Assembly (NCBI RefSeq): GCF_947488185.1
Contig: NZ_CANKYM010000002.1
Coordinates: 496,001-560,000 of the forward strand
Length of the DNA stretch: 64,000 bases
Direction: 5' to 3'
Source of the DNA: an uncultured Roseobacter sp.
GTDB lineage: Bacteria > Pseudomonadota > Alphaproteobacteria > Rhodobacterales > Rhodobacteraceae
Shown piece after piece: positions 1 to 9,078 of this stretch; positions within the stretch are counted from its first letter, which is position 1, and each line of letters opens with the position of its first letter. The position numbers and the translations under genes were made by a program. The notes beneath the pieces were generated by a model, which saw nothing but the letters and a program-made list of their open reading frames with translations, had not been told where the DNA came from and ran no database searches.

Positions 1-1
1 G

Positions 2-1027
2 GACTTTGGCTTGGGTGGCGCTGATATCGTCACGATCAACCAAGCGCGCGAGCGAGCGCTGGAATATCGGCGCATGGCCAAGACCGGCCTGAATCCGCGT
101 TTCAATGCCAAACGCGACATTCCAACCTTCGAAGAGTTCGCCAAGCAGGTCCATATCGACCGGATGCCGACGTGGAAGAACGCCAAGCATGGTCAGCAGT
201 GGATCAACACATTGCGCGACTATGCTTTCCCCAAGATTGGACGCATGCCAATTGATAGTGTTGAACAGCCCGAAGTGATGATGTGTCTTGCCCCGATCTG
301 GACCGAAAAGCACGAAACTGCGAAACGGCTGGCGCAGCGGATCAAGACGGTGCTGGATGTGGCGCGGTCCAAGGGGTTCCGTTCGGGCGAAAACCCTGTC
401 ACGGCGATCAAGGACGCGCAGGCGCTGCCCAAGGTCAAGGCCAAGGTCAAGCACCACAGGGCGATGCACTGGCGCGACGTGCCCGCCTTCTATGCGGATC
501 TGAAGGCCCGCAATGCTATGGCGGCAAAAGCGCTGATGTTCACCTGCCTGACGGGGTCGCGGACGGGCGAAGTGCTCGGCATGCAGTGGGGTGAGATCGA
601 TCTGGAGACGCGCGTCTGGACCTGCCCTGCCGACCGCATGAAAACGGGCGCGGATCACCGCGTGCCGCTCACAGAAGAAATGCTGTCGATCATCGAGCCT
701 CTTCGCGCGATGCAGTCCGACTACGTGTTCGAAGGACAGAAACGTCACAAGCCGCTGTCCAATATGTCGATGTTGATGCTCCTGCGCCGGATGCAAGTCG
801 AAGGTGTCACGGTCCACGGATTCCGGTCCACCTTTCGCGATTGGGCCTCTGAGGTGGCAAACGCGCCTCGTGAGGTAGCGGAAATGAGTTTAGCGCATCA
901 AGTCGGATCAGACGTGGAACGCGCCTACGCGCGATCTGACCTGCTGGAGAAGCGACGGGTTTTGATGGAACGGTGGTCGGTTTTTGTGGCGGATATGCCT
1001 GGAAAAGTGATCCAGATCAGTGGTTAG
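2..1027 (+). CDS. Tyrosine recombinase, P4-type integrase (5' end cut by window edge)
   Basis: The frame is open to the left edge, so the N-terminus lies outside the window. The visible part starts in the DUF4102-like arm-binding domain (GLGGADIVTINQARERA). A SAM-like core-binding domain follows, then the catalytic domain. Catalytic residues are seen as Arg in TGSRTGEVLGMQW, His-x-x-Arg in HGFRSTFRDW and the nucleophile Tyr in VERAYARSDLLEKRR. Such enzymes integrate and excise genomic islands, usually at tRNA genes. No tRNA is visible here, so its target is unknown. It is one of two integrases in the first 4 kb. The length to the stop fits a complete family C-terminus. Confidence 0.93.
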   Translation, partial: DFGLGGADIVTINQARERALEYRRMAKTGLNPRFNAKRDIPTFEEFAKQVHIDRMPTWKNAKHGQQWINTLRDYAFPKIGRMPIDSVEQPEVMMCLAPIWTEKHETAKRLAQRIKTVLDVARSKGFRSGENPVTAIKDAQALPKVKAKVKHHRAMHWRDVPAFYADLKARNAMAAKALMFTCLTGSRTGEVLGMQWGEIDLETRVWTCPADRMKTGADHRVPLTEEMLSIIEPLRAMQSDYVFEGQKRHKPLSNMSMLMLLRRMQVEGVTVHGFRSTFRDWASEVANAPREVAEMSLAHQVGSDVERAYARSDLLEKRRVLMERWSVFVADMPGKVIQISG

Positions 1028-1039
1028 CAATGAAAGTAA

Positions 1040-1951
1040 ATGCGCAAAGATGTGTCACGGGCCACCTTTTGGATCTCATGTGCCATCCAGCAACATCGAA
1101 GCCAATTGTTGAAATGCACTAAGGGGGGTGCAATACTACCCTTTATTATAGCGCAAGAACAAGTCGATGCCCTGAATTCCTTTACCGATGACCTGTTCGG
1201 ATACAGCAGTGGAAATGCGCTGGCACCTATCGGCCCGCGTCTGGATATCTCGAAGCCGAATTTTCACGATACGAAAAAGGAATTCCTGCGCGAGAAGAAT
1301 GCCATTGAACAGGCAAACGATAATATCAGGGCGGTACTAGAACAGTTCATCGGATCGCAGCACAAGGGAGACCCCGAACACTCCAAGATGACGATCAGCG
1401 TTCAGACGGCGATGGACCGGCTCGCCAAATCAATTGGACAGCCGGAATCTATCGAGACTGCAAGCGATCTGGTCATGAAAAACATCATGCAAACCGGTTT
1501 GTACTATAATTCACTAATTTTCATGATTCATCTGAGTAGTGTTTATAATCAGAGACTTAACGAGTTGAAAGATCAAGAAAAAGAGTATTGGACCGTTAGT
1601 AGTCGCCCGCCGAACTATTATGCCCGAACCATCGCACTTCGGTTTGCACGCATCTACGCAAAGGAGACGCGGTCCAAGCCGACGTTCGGCACATCCCGCG
1701 AAGGCAACCACCCGTCCACTGACTACGGTAGATCATTGGAGCGGGTATTTCAGTTACTGAATATCAAGGCCAAAGTCAGAAACCCTGCAGAATGGGCGAT
1801 TGGGCAACTGACCGAAGACGATTGGAACCCGCCAACGAACGCACTCTTGGGAGGTTTTTTTGGGCTCGGTGTCGACCAGAAGCCGCTTTCTGCGTCGAAG
1901 TCGACTAAGGAGCGGATCGCTGAAATGCTGGCCAAAAGGTCTGATCCCTAA
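1040..1951 (+). CDS. Hypothetical protein of the integrase module
   Basis: I do not recognise this 303-residue protein. It starts 12 bases after the integrase stop and is probably co-transcribed with it. It is charged, with a helix-rich middle (FLREKNAIEQANDNIRAVLEQF) and no clear membrane segment or signal peptide. The first 30 residues look less protein-like than the rest, so the true start may lie downstream, near the GGGGGG tract at about 1123. The C-terminal part is low in complexity. The position between two integrase genes suggests a cargo or accessory gene of the mobile element; no function can be assigned. Confidence 0.55.
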   Translation: MRKDVSRATFWISCAIQQHRSQLLKCTKGGAILPFIIAQEQVDALNSFTDDLFGYSSGNALAPIGPRLDISKPNFHDTKKEFLREKNAIEQANDNIRAVLEQFIGSQHKGDPEHSKMTISVQTAMDRLAKSIGQPESIETASDLVMKNIMQTGLYYNSLIFMIHLSSVYNQRLNELKDQEKEYWTVSSRPPNYYARTIALRFARIYAKETRSKPTFGTSREGNHPSTDYGRSLERVFQLLNIKAKVRNPAEWAIGQLTEDDWNPPTNALLGGFFGLGVDQKPLSASKSTKERIAEMLAKRSDP

Positions 1952-2049
1952 CACCTTCACAAGGCCGAGTTTGCGACTTTCCTGTTTTGTTCTCAAAGCA
2001 ATTCTGACGTGTTCAGATGCCACCAATCTAACAAAGCAGGATTGGAAAC

Positions 2050-2262
2050 ATGGCAAACCTATTCGAGCAACACCGAAACTACGTTCTTGGCGATTCCGAA
2101 CTCGAACTGATCGGAGATCGCGACAAGCTGGCGCAGTGGCGTCACAAGGGCATTGGCCCGGCGTTCTACAAGCTGGGTCGCAAGATCATCTATCGCGGTG
2201 CTGATCTCAACGCATGGGCAGAAGCAAACCGGGTTGATCCCAGCAAAGAGGGGGCGGCGTGA
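2050..2262 (+). CDS. AlpA/excisionase-like HTH protein
   Basis: This 70-residue protein has the usual layout of the MerR/AlpA HTH_17 family: a short helix-turn-helix (DKLAQWRHKGIGPAFYKLGRKIIYRGADLNAWAEANRV) in which the wing carries KLGRKIIYRGADL. Proteins of this type act as excisionases or regulators of prophage and island integrases. The stop codon overlaps the start of the next gene by one base (TGATG), which indicates translational coupling. Placed between two integrase genes, it is probably the directionality or regulatory factor for one of them; that pairing is inference. Confidence 0.75.
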   Translation: MANLFEQHRNYVLGDSELELIGDRDKLAQWRHKGIGPAFYKLGRKIIYRGADLNAWAEANRVDPSKEGAA

Positions 2263-2687
2263 TGGGGCGTCCCAAACACCTGCGCGGGATCAGCAAGGAT
2301 CGCGTATACGTGGTCAGAATGGCGGCGCGATTGGTAGGTGTTTCTGAGCCGACGTTCAGGAAATGGTCAAAGGACGGGCTGCGTCTGATCAAGGACAAGC
2401 GCCCCCATCTGGTGCGAGGTGCGGATATCATCGACTACCTCGCGCGCCGCAAAGCACGCAGCAGGTGGCAGATGGCCCCGGATCAATTCGCCTGCATGCG
2501 CTGCAAGGGGCCAAGCAAGCCTTTGGAAGGCTCTATTCAGTATCACTCCCAAACCAATTCCACCGGGCGTCTGAGCGCGCTTTGCAATGTCTGCACGTCC
2601 AAGATGGGGCGGTTTTGCAGCGCATCTGAGCGGGACCGCTATGACCTTTCCGGGCCTGTTGCGCGCAACGGCAGGAAACAAGCCTAA
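2262..2687 (+). CDS. HTH protein with a C-terminal Cys4 zinc-ribbon-like motif
   Basis: The 141-residue protein starts at the ATG that overlaps the previous stop; an alternative GTG lies one codon upstream. The N-terminal half is a second MerR/AlpA-like HTH (VVRMAARLVGVSEPTFRKWSKDG, followed by HLVRGADIIDYLARRKARSR). The C-terminal half has two CxxC pairs, CMRCKG near residue 77 and CNVC near residue 108, which would suit a bound zinc ion. Two HTH proteins in tandem next to an integrase are common on alphaproteobacterial islands. The role is probably regulation of the element, perhaps with single-strand or replication-origin binding; the exact function is not known to me. Confidence 0.7.
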   Translation: MGRPKHLRGISKDRVYVVRMAARLVGVSEPTFRKWSKDGLRLIKDKRPHLVRGADIIDYLARRKARSRWQMAPDQFACMRCKGPSKPLEGSIQYHSQTNSTGRLSALCNVCTSKMGRFCSASERDRYDLSGPVARNGRKQA

Positions 2688-2797
2688 ACTAACCCGCCAT
2701 CCCTCACTTAAACGCACAGTTTAGAGCCATCAAACAGACGGGCTTTTGCGCAAGGCTGCATGGACTGAAAAACCTCTTCAAGAAAGGACTTGAGCAC

Positions 2798-3823
2798 ATG
2801 AAAAAGTTTGACCCTGATAATGAGCGTTTGAAGCTCGAATACCAGGATGTTCTGCGCCACGGTGAAGGCTTGGACCACAAGACCATCGACAAGGCCATGA
2901 CCGCATTGCGCCAGTTCGAGCAAAGCACGGGCTGTAAGTCTTTCAAACGATTCAACAAGGAACAGGCGATAGCGTTCAAGGACTGGCTGGACACGGCGAA
3001 AAACAGCCGCACAGGCAAGCCCTTGTCCAGGGCGACCATCGGCACGACCCTGCGTGCGGTACGTGAGTTCTTTCGATGGGCAGGCGCGCAGCAAGGCTAC
3101 AAACGTACGATTGGGCGCAGCGACTGGCGGTATCTGAAACCGTCACGCAAGGATGCTCGGGCGGCACAAGCATCGACGCCGCGCCTTGTCCCCGCCGTGG
3201 GTCATGTGCGACGCGCCTTTGACGCGATGCCCAGCGTCACGAGCCAAAACAAGCGCGACAAGGCCCTGATGGCCTTGCTGATTCTTACAGGTGCCCGAAT
3301 TGGCGCTATCGCGTCTTTGCGCGTGAAACATGTCGACCTTGAGCGCAGGACCGTGTTTCAGGACGCGCGCGAAGTAGAAACCAAACACGCCAAGACCATG
3401 ATCACCACGTTTTTTCCTATGGGTGAAGACTATGTTGCCGCGCTGGCGGATTATAACACTCACCTGATCGAAGACCTGATGTTCGGGCCAGAAGACGCCT
3501 TTTTCCCCAAGACGGCAATTGTGTGTGGCTCTAACGGTTTTCGGGCGTCGGGGCTTTCCCGCCTGCCATTCGCCAGCACGGGGCCGCTCAATGAAATCGT
3601 GAAAGAAGCCTTCACGTTGGTGCAACTGCCCGCCTACACGCCGCACAGCTTCCGGCATATGCTGGCCTTGCATGGCGACAAACTCTGCCCCACGCGCGAA
3701 ACCTTCAAGGCATGGTCGCAGAATATGGTCCATTCCAGCGCCGTCACAACCGTTTCCAGCTACATGCCCGTTTCATCAGACGCCCAGCGCGAGATAATCC
3801 TTGGACTTGGAGACGGCAATTGA
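2798..3823 (+). CDS. Tyrosine recombinase (phage-type integrase)
   Basis: The 341-residue protein has a SAM-like core-binding N-domain (residues about 15-100: KTIDKAMTALRQFE, ATIGTTLRAVREFFRWA) and a catalytic domain. The first catalytic Arg is in TGARIGAIASLRV, the His-x-x-Arg is in HSFRHMLALHG, and the nucleophile Tyr is in VSSYMPVSSDAQRE. It lacks the P4 arm domain of the first integrase. An AAGGA tract lies 15 bases upstream of the ATG. Its last 62 codons and 150 bases of downstream DNA are repeated 31.5 kb away (see the direct repeat entries). The residue before HSS is Val here but Gly in the second copy; Gly is usual at this place (LGHSS-type motif), so this copy may be slightly impaired. 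Confidence 0.92.
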   Translation: MKKFDPDNERLKLEYQDVLRHGEGLDHKTIDKAMTALRQFEQSTGCKSFKRFNKEQAIAFKDWLDTAKNSRTGKPLSRATIGTTLRAVREFFRWAGAQQGYKRTIGRSDWRYLKPSRKDARAAQASTPRLVPAVGHVRRAFDAMPSVTSQNKRDKALMALLILTGARIGAIASLRVKHVDLERRTVFQDAREVETKHAKTMITTFFPMGEDYVAALADYNTHLIEDLMFGPEDAFFPKTAIVCGSNGFRASGLSRLPFASTGPLNEIVKEAFTLVQLPAYTPHSFRHMLALHGDKLCPTRETFKAWSQNMVHSSAVTTVSSYMPVSSDAQREIILGLGDGN

Positions 3824-3977
3824 AAGGCAAAGCAAACATGTTTGCGTGAAGGCACCAGAACTAGACGCCGGTCGCCACCAGTGATCGGCGCTTGTGACCA
3901 AAGACTTGTGGGCGTGAACTGATCATCACGGCGCTTCACGAGAAGGTCGCAATGCGCAGAAAGCGGACTTTGCAAAG
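3635..3977 (+). repeat. 343-bp direct repeat, left copy (integrase 3' end plus downstream DNA)
   Basis: Bases 3635-3977 match 35117-35459 in the same orientation with only a handful of substitutions and no gap (constant offset 31482). The repeat begins exactly on a codon of the integrase, at TACACGCCGCACAGC, and ends after TTTGCAAAG. It covers the catalytic His-x-x-Arg and Tyr codons and 154 bases beyond the stop. The two copies bracket the redox operon, the CRISPR-Cas locus, the RTX gene and the restriction genes. Confidence 0.95.
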
Positions 3978-4221
3978 CTTTAAGAACGGCCCAAAGGAGA
4001 CCTTCACCGATCCATTGATCGCTGCGATGCGGCTTCCGCATTGCAGACATTCGTGCAAAGTGCAGCATTTACGAGGGATTACACATTTGATAAGGGGGGA
4101 AAATTTAGCTTTCGCCTCCAGTACCCCAATGACTGTTTACTGCAGGGAACGAGATTGCAGTGAACATCGGCAGACGTGGAAAAAACCTCCTATTTCAAAG
4201 CGGTGTGACTTCGCCTATTCC

Positions 4222-5109
4222 TCAATAGGACCTGAAATGGCTTGCCAGATGATCTATTAGCGCTCGTACACGTGCGGTCAGATGGCGATTGGGCGGATAA
4301 AGCGCGTAAAGGCCGAAAATTTCTGTCTCATACTCGGGAAAAAGCTGTTCCAGCGATCCGTCCGCCAGACTCCGGGCAATGGCATATTGCGGACAGCGCG
4401 CGATGCCGAGCCCCGCAATCGCCATGTTCGCAATCGCGGCCGGCGCGTTGGCATGAAAGGCACCGGCCGTCTTGACCACAAAATCCCGGGCACCGGTGCG
4501 GAACCACCAGGCGGTGGCATCCGCCGGGTTTTCGTCGATCAGGCAGCTATGGGTGGCAAGCGCCATCGGATCGCCGGGATGGCCGTTGGCGGCCAGGTAG
4601 GCCGGTGATGCGCAGACTATCAGCGGCATATCCGCCAGTTTCCTGGCGATCAGGGTCGAATCCCGCAGCACGCCGATCCTGACGGCCAGGTCAAAACCCT
4701 CCTCCACCAGGGCGACCCTGGCATCCGAGAGCCTGAGATCGATGTCGACATCCGGATGCGCCTTCATGAAGGGTGCGAGGGCCTGGGTCAGATTGGTGCT
4801 GCCGAACCCGGTCGGTGCGGTCAGGCGGATCGGGCCGGCCAGAGCGGATTGCCTTTCTTGTACCAAGTCGTCGAGTTCGTCGATCTGTTCGACGATCGGG
4901 CGGCAGCGTTCAAGATAAGCGATCCCAACATCCGTGAGGGCGACGCTTCTTGTCGTCCGGTTGAATAACTGGGTCGAAAGCCTGCCCTCGAGCTGCGCCA
5001 CATATTTGCTGACCAGCTTGGTCGAGAGGCCAAGACGTTTGCCCGCGGCGGTGAACGAGCCCTCCTGCGCCACGGCCAGAAAGGAGCGCATCGTATCAAT
5101 CGTGTCCAC
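4222..5109 (-). CDS. LysR-family transcriptional regulator
   Basis: The 295-residue protein has a winged HTH at residues 5-60 (SFLAVAQEGSFTAAGKRLGLSTKLVSKYVAQLEGRLSTQLFNRTTRSVALTDVG read across the domain) and a substrate-binding C-domain (PIRLTAPTGFG onward). It resembles the common CrgA/DsdC-like group with TRSVALT in the wing. It is divergent from the redox operon that starts 163 bases away, the classical arrangement for a LysR regulator and its target. The effector cannot be read from the sequence. Confidence 0.92.
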   Translation of the reverse strand: MDTIDTMRSFLAVAQEGSFTAAGKRLGLSTKLVSKYVAQLEGRLSTQLFNRTTRSVALTDVGIAYLERCRPIVEQIDELDDLVQERQSALAGPIRLTAPTGFGSTNLTQALAPFMKAHPDVDIDLRLSDARVALVEEGFDLAVRIGVLRDSTLIARKLADMPLIVCASPAYLAANGHPGDPMALATHSCLIDENPADATAWWFRTGARDFVVKTAGAFHANAPAAIANMAIAGLGIARCPQYAIARSLADGSLEQLFPEYETEIFGLYALYPPNRHLTARVRALIDHLASHFRSY

Positions 5110-5272
5110 TGCAACGCTCCTTCGTCGTTCTGTTGATGTGTATTATACCCAATTTGTTCATAGTTATTGAATAAAATATGCGATTATCAACGAATTGGCC
5201 ATATGGCATGTTTCTGCCTGTGAGTACTTCACCCGTGCTCAGCCAAGGAAACCCCTCCGAAAGGTAAAACCC
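5110..5272. promoter_or_regulatory. Divergent control region between the LysR gene and the redox operon
   Basis: This AT-rich stretch (5140-5190) contains the inverted, T-N11-A-like sequence around ATAGTTATTGAATAA and a direct TATTATACCC. LysR proteins bind such sites between themselves and a divergent target. I can place the region but not a unique operator. Confidence 0.45.
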
Positions 5273-5893
5273 ATGCCAAACGCCATCCGCATTCACCGTC
5301 ATCCACTTTCCGGCCACTCGCACCGGGTCGAGCTTTTCGCCAAGCTCGGCGGCATCAATCATGAACTGGTCGATGTCGACCTGATGGCTGGCGAGCACAA
5401 GAAGGAACCATTTCTGTCGCTCAATCCGGCCGGGCAGGTTCCCGTCATCGAAGACGGGGACGTGACCGTTGCGGATTCCAACGCCATACTGGTCTATCTC
5501 GCGCGGAAATATGCCCCCAACTGGCTGCCCGCCGAACCCATCCGCGAGGCCGAGATCCAGAAGTTCCTGTCTCTGGCTGCCGGCGATATCGCCCATGGCC
5601 CGGCAGCCGCGCGGCTGGTCACCGTCTTTGGCGCCCAACTGGACGCCGAACGCCCCAAGGCGGTGGCCAAAGCCGCCTTCGCGCGTCTCGAAGCGCATCT
5701 GGAAGGGCGCGACTGGCTGGTCGGTGGCGCACCGACAATCGCCGATGTCGCGATCTACAGCTACACGGCGCATGCGCCCGAGGGGAACGTCTCGCTTGCC
5801 GACTATCCCAATATCCGCGGGTTGCTGAGCCGTGTCGAAGCCTTGCCGGGTTTCGTCCCCATGCAAGGCACCAAGGTCGGCCTGGCCGCCTGA
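5273..5893 (+). CDS. Glutathione S-transferase family protein
   Basis: The chosen ATG at 5273 follows an AAGG box; upstream codons lack homology features. The 206-residue protein has a thioredoxin-like N-domain (IRIHRHPLSGHSHRVELFAKL, then the cis-Pro segment GQVPVIEDGD and the glutathione-contact DSNAILVYLARKY) and an all-helical C-domain (WLVGGAPTIADVAIYSY). It resembles the soluble bacterial GSTs that conjugate or reduce electrophiles. It is the first gene of a four-gene redox run with gaps of 43-90 bases, which points to one operon for detoxification or stress. Confidence 0.92.
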   Translation: MPNAIRIHRHPLSGHSHRVELFAKLGGINHELVDVDLMAGEHKKEPFLSLNPAGQVPVIEDGDVTVADSNAILVYLARKYAPNWLPAEPIREAEIQKFLSLAAGDIAHGPAAARLVTVFGAQLDAERPKAVAKAAFARLEAHLEGRDWLVGGAPTIADVAIYSYTAHAPEGNVSLADYPNIRGLLSRVEALPGFVPMQGTKVGLAA

Positions 5894-5980
5894 GGAATCC
5901 ATGCGCCCGGTCCGATGACCGGGCGCAGTCTAACCCGCCTGCAGTCACCAGATCGCCATCCCGGCGCAAGGAGAATTCCG

Positions 5981-7636
5981 ATGCCTGACACCATTCAGAG
6001 CGACATCAGCATGTCCCCGTTCCACCAGGGCGAACACCTGGCTCAGGAACGGCTGGGAGTCCGCGGCATCGAAGACTGGGCACGACAGGTCGTCCGCGAT
6101 CACCTGCCCGAACAGCACCGCGAGTTTCACACCGCCTTGCCGTTTCTGGTCGTTGCCGCGCGGGACGGACAGGACCGACCCTGGGTCACCTTGCTGGAAG
6201 GGCCCGACGGATTTATCACGTCGCCCGACAATCAGGCGCTTTCGATCGGCGCATTGCCCGGACCGGGTGACGCGTTGCACGACAGCATCCTGCCCGGCAG
6301 CGATATCGGCATTCTCGGCATCGAACTGGCCACCCGGCGCCGCAACCGCGTCAATGGCCGCGCGGCCGGGGTCACCGCCACCGGGTTCGATTTTCGTGTC
6401 GACCAGAGTTTCGGCAATTGCCCGCAATACATTCGCGAACGAAACTGGCGCCGTGAAGCAGGTGCCGTTCGCTGCCAAACCACAAGAGGCCGACGGCTGA
6501 CGACCGAGCAGGCCCGGTGGATTGCGTCCGCGGACACGTTTTTCATCGCCAGCGGCTATCGCGGCGAGGGTGAAAGCGCGACCTTCGGGATGGACGCCTC
6601 GCATCGCGGCGGCGACCGGGGTTTCGTCGAGGTGCCGGATGACAGGCGGCTGCGGTTTCCGGATTACGCGGGCAACAACCATTTCAACACGATCGGCAAT
6701 ATTCTCCTTGATCCCAAGGCCGGGCTTCTGTTCGTCGATTTCGCAAGCGGCAGCTTTCTTCAACTGACCGGCAAAGCCTCGATCGACTGGGACAGCGGTG
6801 CGCTCGCCCGGTTTCCCGGCGCGCGCCGGCTGGTGACGCTGGAGATCGACGAGGTTGTCGAGACACGATCGGCAGCCAGCCTCAGATGGGCAACGGACGC
6901 GGATTCGGTCCGCTCAATCCGGCTTGTCGAAAAGACGCCCGAGAGTGCCGATGTCACCTCTTTCGTCTTCGAGGCGCGGGACGGCGGACCCCTGGCCGGG
7001 TTCGAACCGGGTCAGCACCTGCCGATCGAGTTGGACATTCCTGGGATCGGCGAACCGGTCAGCCGCACCTATTCGCTGTCCAACGGGCCGAATGAACATC
7101 GCTACCGCATCACCGTGAAACGCGAACCGAAAGGCATCGCCTCCCGGTTTCTGCATGACCATCTCGAACCGGGCGCGATCATCAACAGCCGCCGGCCCGC
7201 GGGGGATTTCGTAATGACCTGCAACAAGTGCCCGCTGGTTCTGGTCAGCGCTGGCGTCGGCGTCACGCCGATGATGAGCATCCTGCAGGCGGTTGCGGGC
7301 GAGCGAGGCAACCGCCCGGTCTGGTTCGTGCATGGCGCAAGAGACGTACAGCATCACCCGCTGGCGCTGGAGGTTCGTGACCTGGCGTCTAGCCGCTCGG
7401 GCATCACCGTGCATGTCGCCTACAGCCAGCCCGGCCTGGAGGACGAAATCGCGGTCGATTATGACAGTCACGGACGCATTGACGGAGCGCTGCTGGCGCG
7501 GCTGATCAACAATGTCGACGCGCATTACTTCATCTGCGGGCCCACAAAATTTATGGGCACATTGCAGGCGGATCTGCAAGGCCGGGGCGTACTCCCGGAA
7601 CACATTCACACCGAAAGTTTCGGCCCCGCGGGGTGA
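5981..7636 (+). CDS. PNPOx-like flavin domain fused to a ferredoxin-NADP reductase-like domain
   Basis: The ATG at 5981 has a good AAGGAG box 6 bases upstream. The 551-residue protein has an N-terminal pyridoxamine-phosphate-oxidase-like FMN-binding half (about residues 30-290: LPFLVVAARDGQDRPWVTLLEGP, PDYAGNNHFNTIGNILLDPKAGLLFVDF seen in parts). The C-terminal half is an FNR module with the FAD motif RTYSLSN and the nucleotide-binding GVGVTPMMSIL. It stops after SFGPAG, so the 2Fe-2S ferredoxin domain found in many relatives (ending in a Cys4 cluster) is absent. It probably moves electrons from NAD(P)H to a flavin or a partner protein; the substrate is unknown. Confidence 0.85.
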   Translation: MPDTIQSDISMSPFHQGEHLAQERLGVRGIEDWARQVVRDHLPEQHREFHTALPFLVVAARDGQDRPWVTLLEGPDGFITSPDNQALSIGALPGPGDALHDSILPGSDIGILGIELATRRRNRVNGRAAGVTATGFDFRVDQSFGNCPQYIRERNWRREAGAVRCQTTRGRRLTTEQARWIASADTFFIASGYRGEGESATFGMDASHRGGDRGFVEVPDDRRLRFPDYAGNNHFNTIGNILLDPKAGLLFVDFASGSFLQLTGKASIDWDSGALARFPGARRLVTLEIDEVVETRSAASLRWATDADSVRSIRLVEKTPESADVTSFVFEARDGGPLAGFEPGQHLPIELDIPGIGEPVSRTYSLSNGPNEHRYRITVKREPKGIASRFLHDHLEPGAIINSRRPAGDFVMTCNKCPLVLVSAGVGVTPMMSILQAVAGERGNRPVWFVHGARDVQHHPLALEVRDLASSRSGITVHVAYSQPGLEDEIAVDYDSHGRIDGALLARLINNVDAHYFICGPTKFMGTLQADLQGRGVLPEHIHTESFGPAG

Positions 7637-7689
7637 TCGCGCCCGATCAACCAAGACCGCCGGGGCCATAGCTCCAGGAGAAAAAGAAA

Positions 7690-9036
7690 ATGGCTAAATC
7701 ATATGATATTGTGATTATCGGTGGCGGCAATGCCAGGTTCGGCGTGTCGGCCATCGCCCACGAGGCGGGCAAGTCCATCGCCTTTGTCGAAGCGCGCGAT
7801 TTCGGCGGCACCTGTCCCAACCGCGGCTGCACCCCTAAGAAAGTGCTGGTCGCCGCTGCCCACGCCTTGCATGAGATCGAGCAGGCCCCGGTGCACGGCA
7901 TTAACGTCGGCGAACCAAGGCTCGACTGGGCCCGGCTGATCGAGCGGGAAAAGGACCTGATCGGCTTCATCCCGGACGCCATGCTCGGCCTGGCCGAAAA
8001 GCGCGGCGACGTTTATCGCGGTTTTGCCAGTTTCACCGGCCCTAACAGCGTCGAGGTCGACGGGCAGGTCATCACCGGCAAGGATATCGTCATCGCGACG
8101 GGATCAAGACCCAGGCCGCTACCGATCCCCGGCGCCGAACACATGATCACCTCGGACGAGGTTCTGTCGGACCCGACGCTGCCGGGCGAGGTCGTGTTCA
8201 TCGGCGGCGGTGTCATCGCGATGGAGTTCAGCCATGTCTATGCGCGCGCGGGCGTCAAGGTGACGATCCTCGAAGCGCTGCCGCAGCTCCTGCCGCGTCT
8301 CGATGCTGATGCCGTAACCGCGCTTCGGGCTGAAACCGAGCGCCTCGGTGTGAGCGTCAAGACCGGGGTCTCGGTCACGGCGATCGAGAAGACAGGCGAC
8401 TGTCTCACGGTGCAGTTTTCCCATGATGGCTGCGATCAAAGCGTCACCGCCGAGCGTGTCGTCAACGGCGCGGGCCGCATCGCCAATATCGACGGCCTGA
8501 ACCTCGAGACCGGGGATATTGCGCATGACGGGCGTCGCATTCTGATCGACGACACGTTGCGTTCGACCTCGAACCCGTCGGTCTGGGTTGCCGGTGATGC
8601 TCTGGAACACTCCCCCCAGCTGTCTCCGATTGCGACTTACGAAGGCCAAATTGTCGGCCATAACATCGTCAACGGACCGACCAGAAATCCGGATTACAGC
8701 GTGATCCCGAGTGCGGTCTACACGGTCCCGACACTCAGCACGGTCGGGCTGAGCGAAGCCGAGGCCAAGGAGAAAGGCCTCGATGTCGCGGTGACGGTAT
8801 CGGACATGTCGGGCTGGTTTTCCGCCAAGACCTATGCCGAAACAGCGGCCTGGTCGAAAGTGCTGGTCGACAAGACCAGCGACCGGATCGTGGGGGCCCA
8901 TGTTCTGGGTCATCACGGCGAGGAACTGATCCATCTCTTTGCCATGGCCATGCGCCACGGCATTTCCGCCAGCGATCTCAAGACCTCGCTCTATGCGTTT
9001 CCGACCTTCGCGGCGGACCTCAAGTCCCTGTTCTGA
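7690..9036 (+). CDS. Pyridine nucleotide-disulfide oxidoreductase, glutathione-reductase-like
   Basis: The 448-residue flavoprotein has an N-terminal FAD-binding motif (DIVIIGGGNARFG), the redox disulfide GGTCPNRGCTPKKVL near residue 44, the NAD(P) motif VVFIGGGVIAMEF and a dimerisation domain. The C-terminal HPT...E signature that supplies the base in glutathione reductase is replaced by FPTFAAD, as in some relatives of unproven substrate. A GGAG box precedes the ATG. It sits between the FNR flavoprotein and the SDR and is probably in one operon with them. A simple call of glutathione reductase would be unsafe. Confidence 0.88.
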   Translation: MAKSYDIVIIGGGNARFGVSAIAHEAGKSIAFVEARDFGGTCPNRGCTPKKVLVAAAHALHEIEQAPVHGINVGEPRLDWARLIEREKDLIGFIPDAMLGLAEKRGDVYRGFASFTGPNSVEVDGQVITGKDIVIATGSRPRPLPIPGAEHMITSDEVLSDPTLPGEVVFIGGGVIAMEFSHVYARAGVKVTILEALPQLLPRLDADAVTALRAETERLGVSVKTGVSVTAIEKTGDCLTVQFSHDGCDQSVTAERVVNGAGRIANIDGLNLETGDIAHDGRRILIDDTLRSTSNPSVWVAGDALEHSPQLSPIATYEGQIVGHNIVNGPTRNPDYSVIPSAVYTVPTLSTVGLSEAEAKEKGLDVAVTVSDMSGWFSAKTYAETAAWSKVLVDKTSDRIVGAHVLGHHGEELIHLFAMAMRHGISASDLKTSLYAFPTFAADLKSLF

Positions 9037-9078
9037 CGGCGTGGGCAAAGACACGTCACTTCAAGAAGGAGATTTACC

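Noticed and set aside
5096..5902. Minus-strand 268-codon frame opposite the GST gene
   Set aside because: Shadow of a GC-rich gene; the plus-strand product matches a known family throughout.
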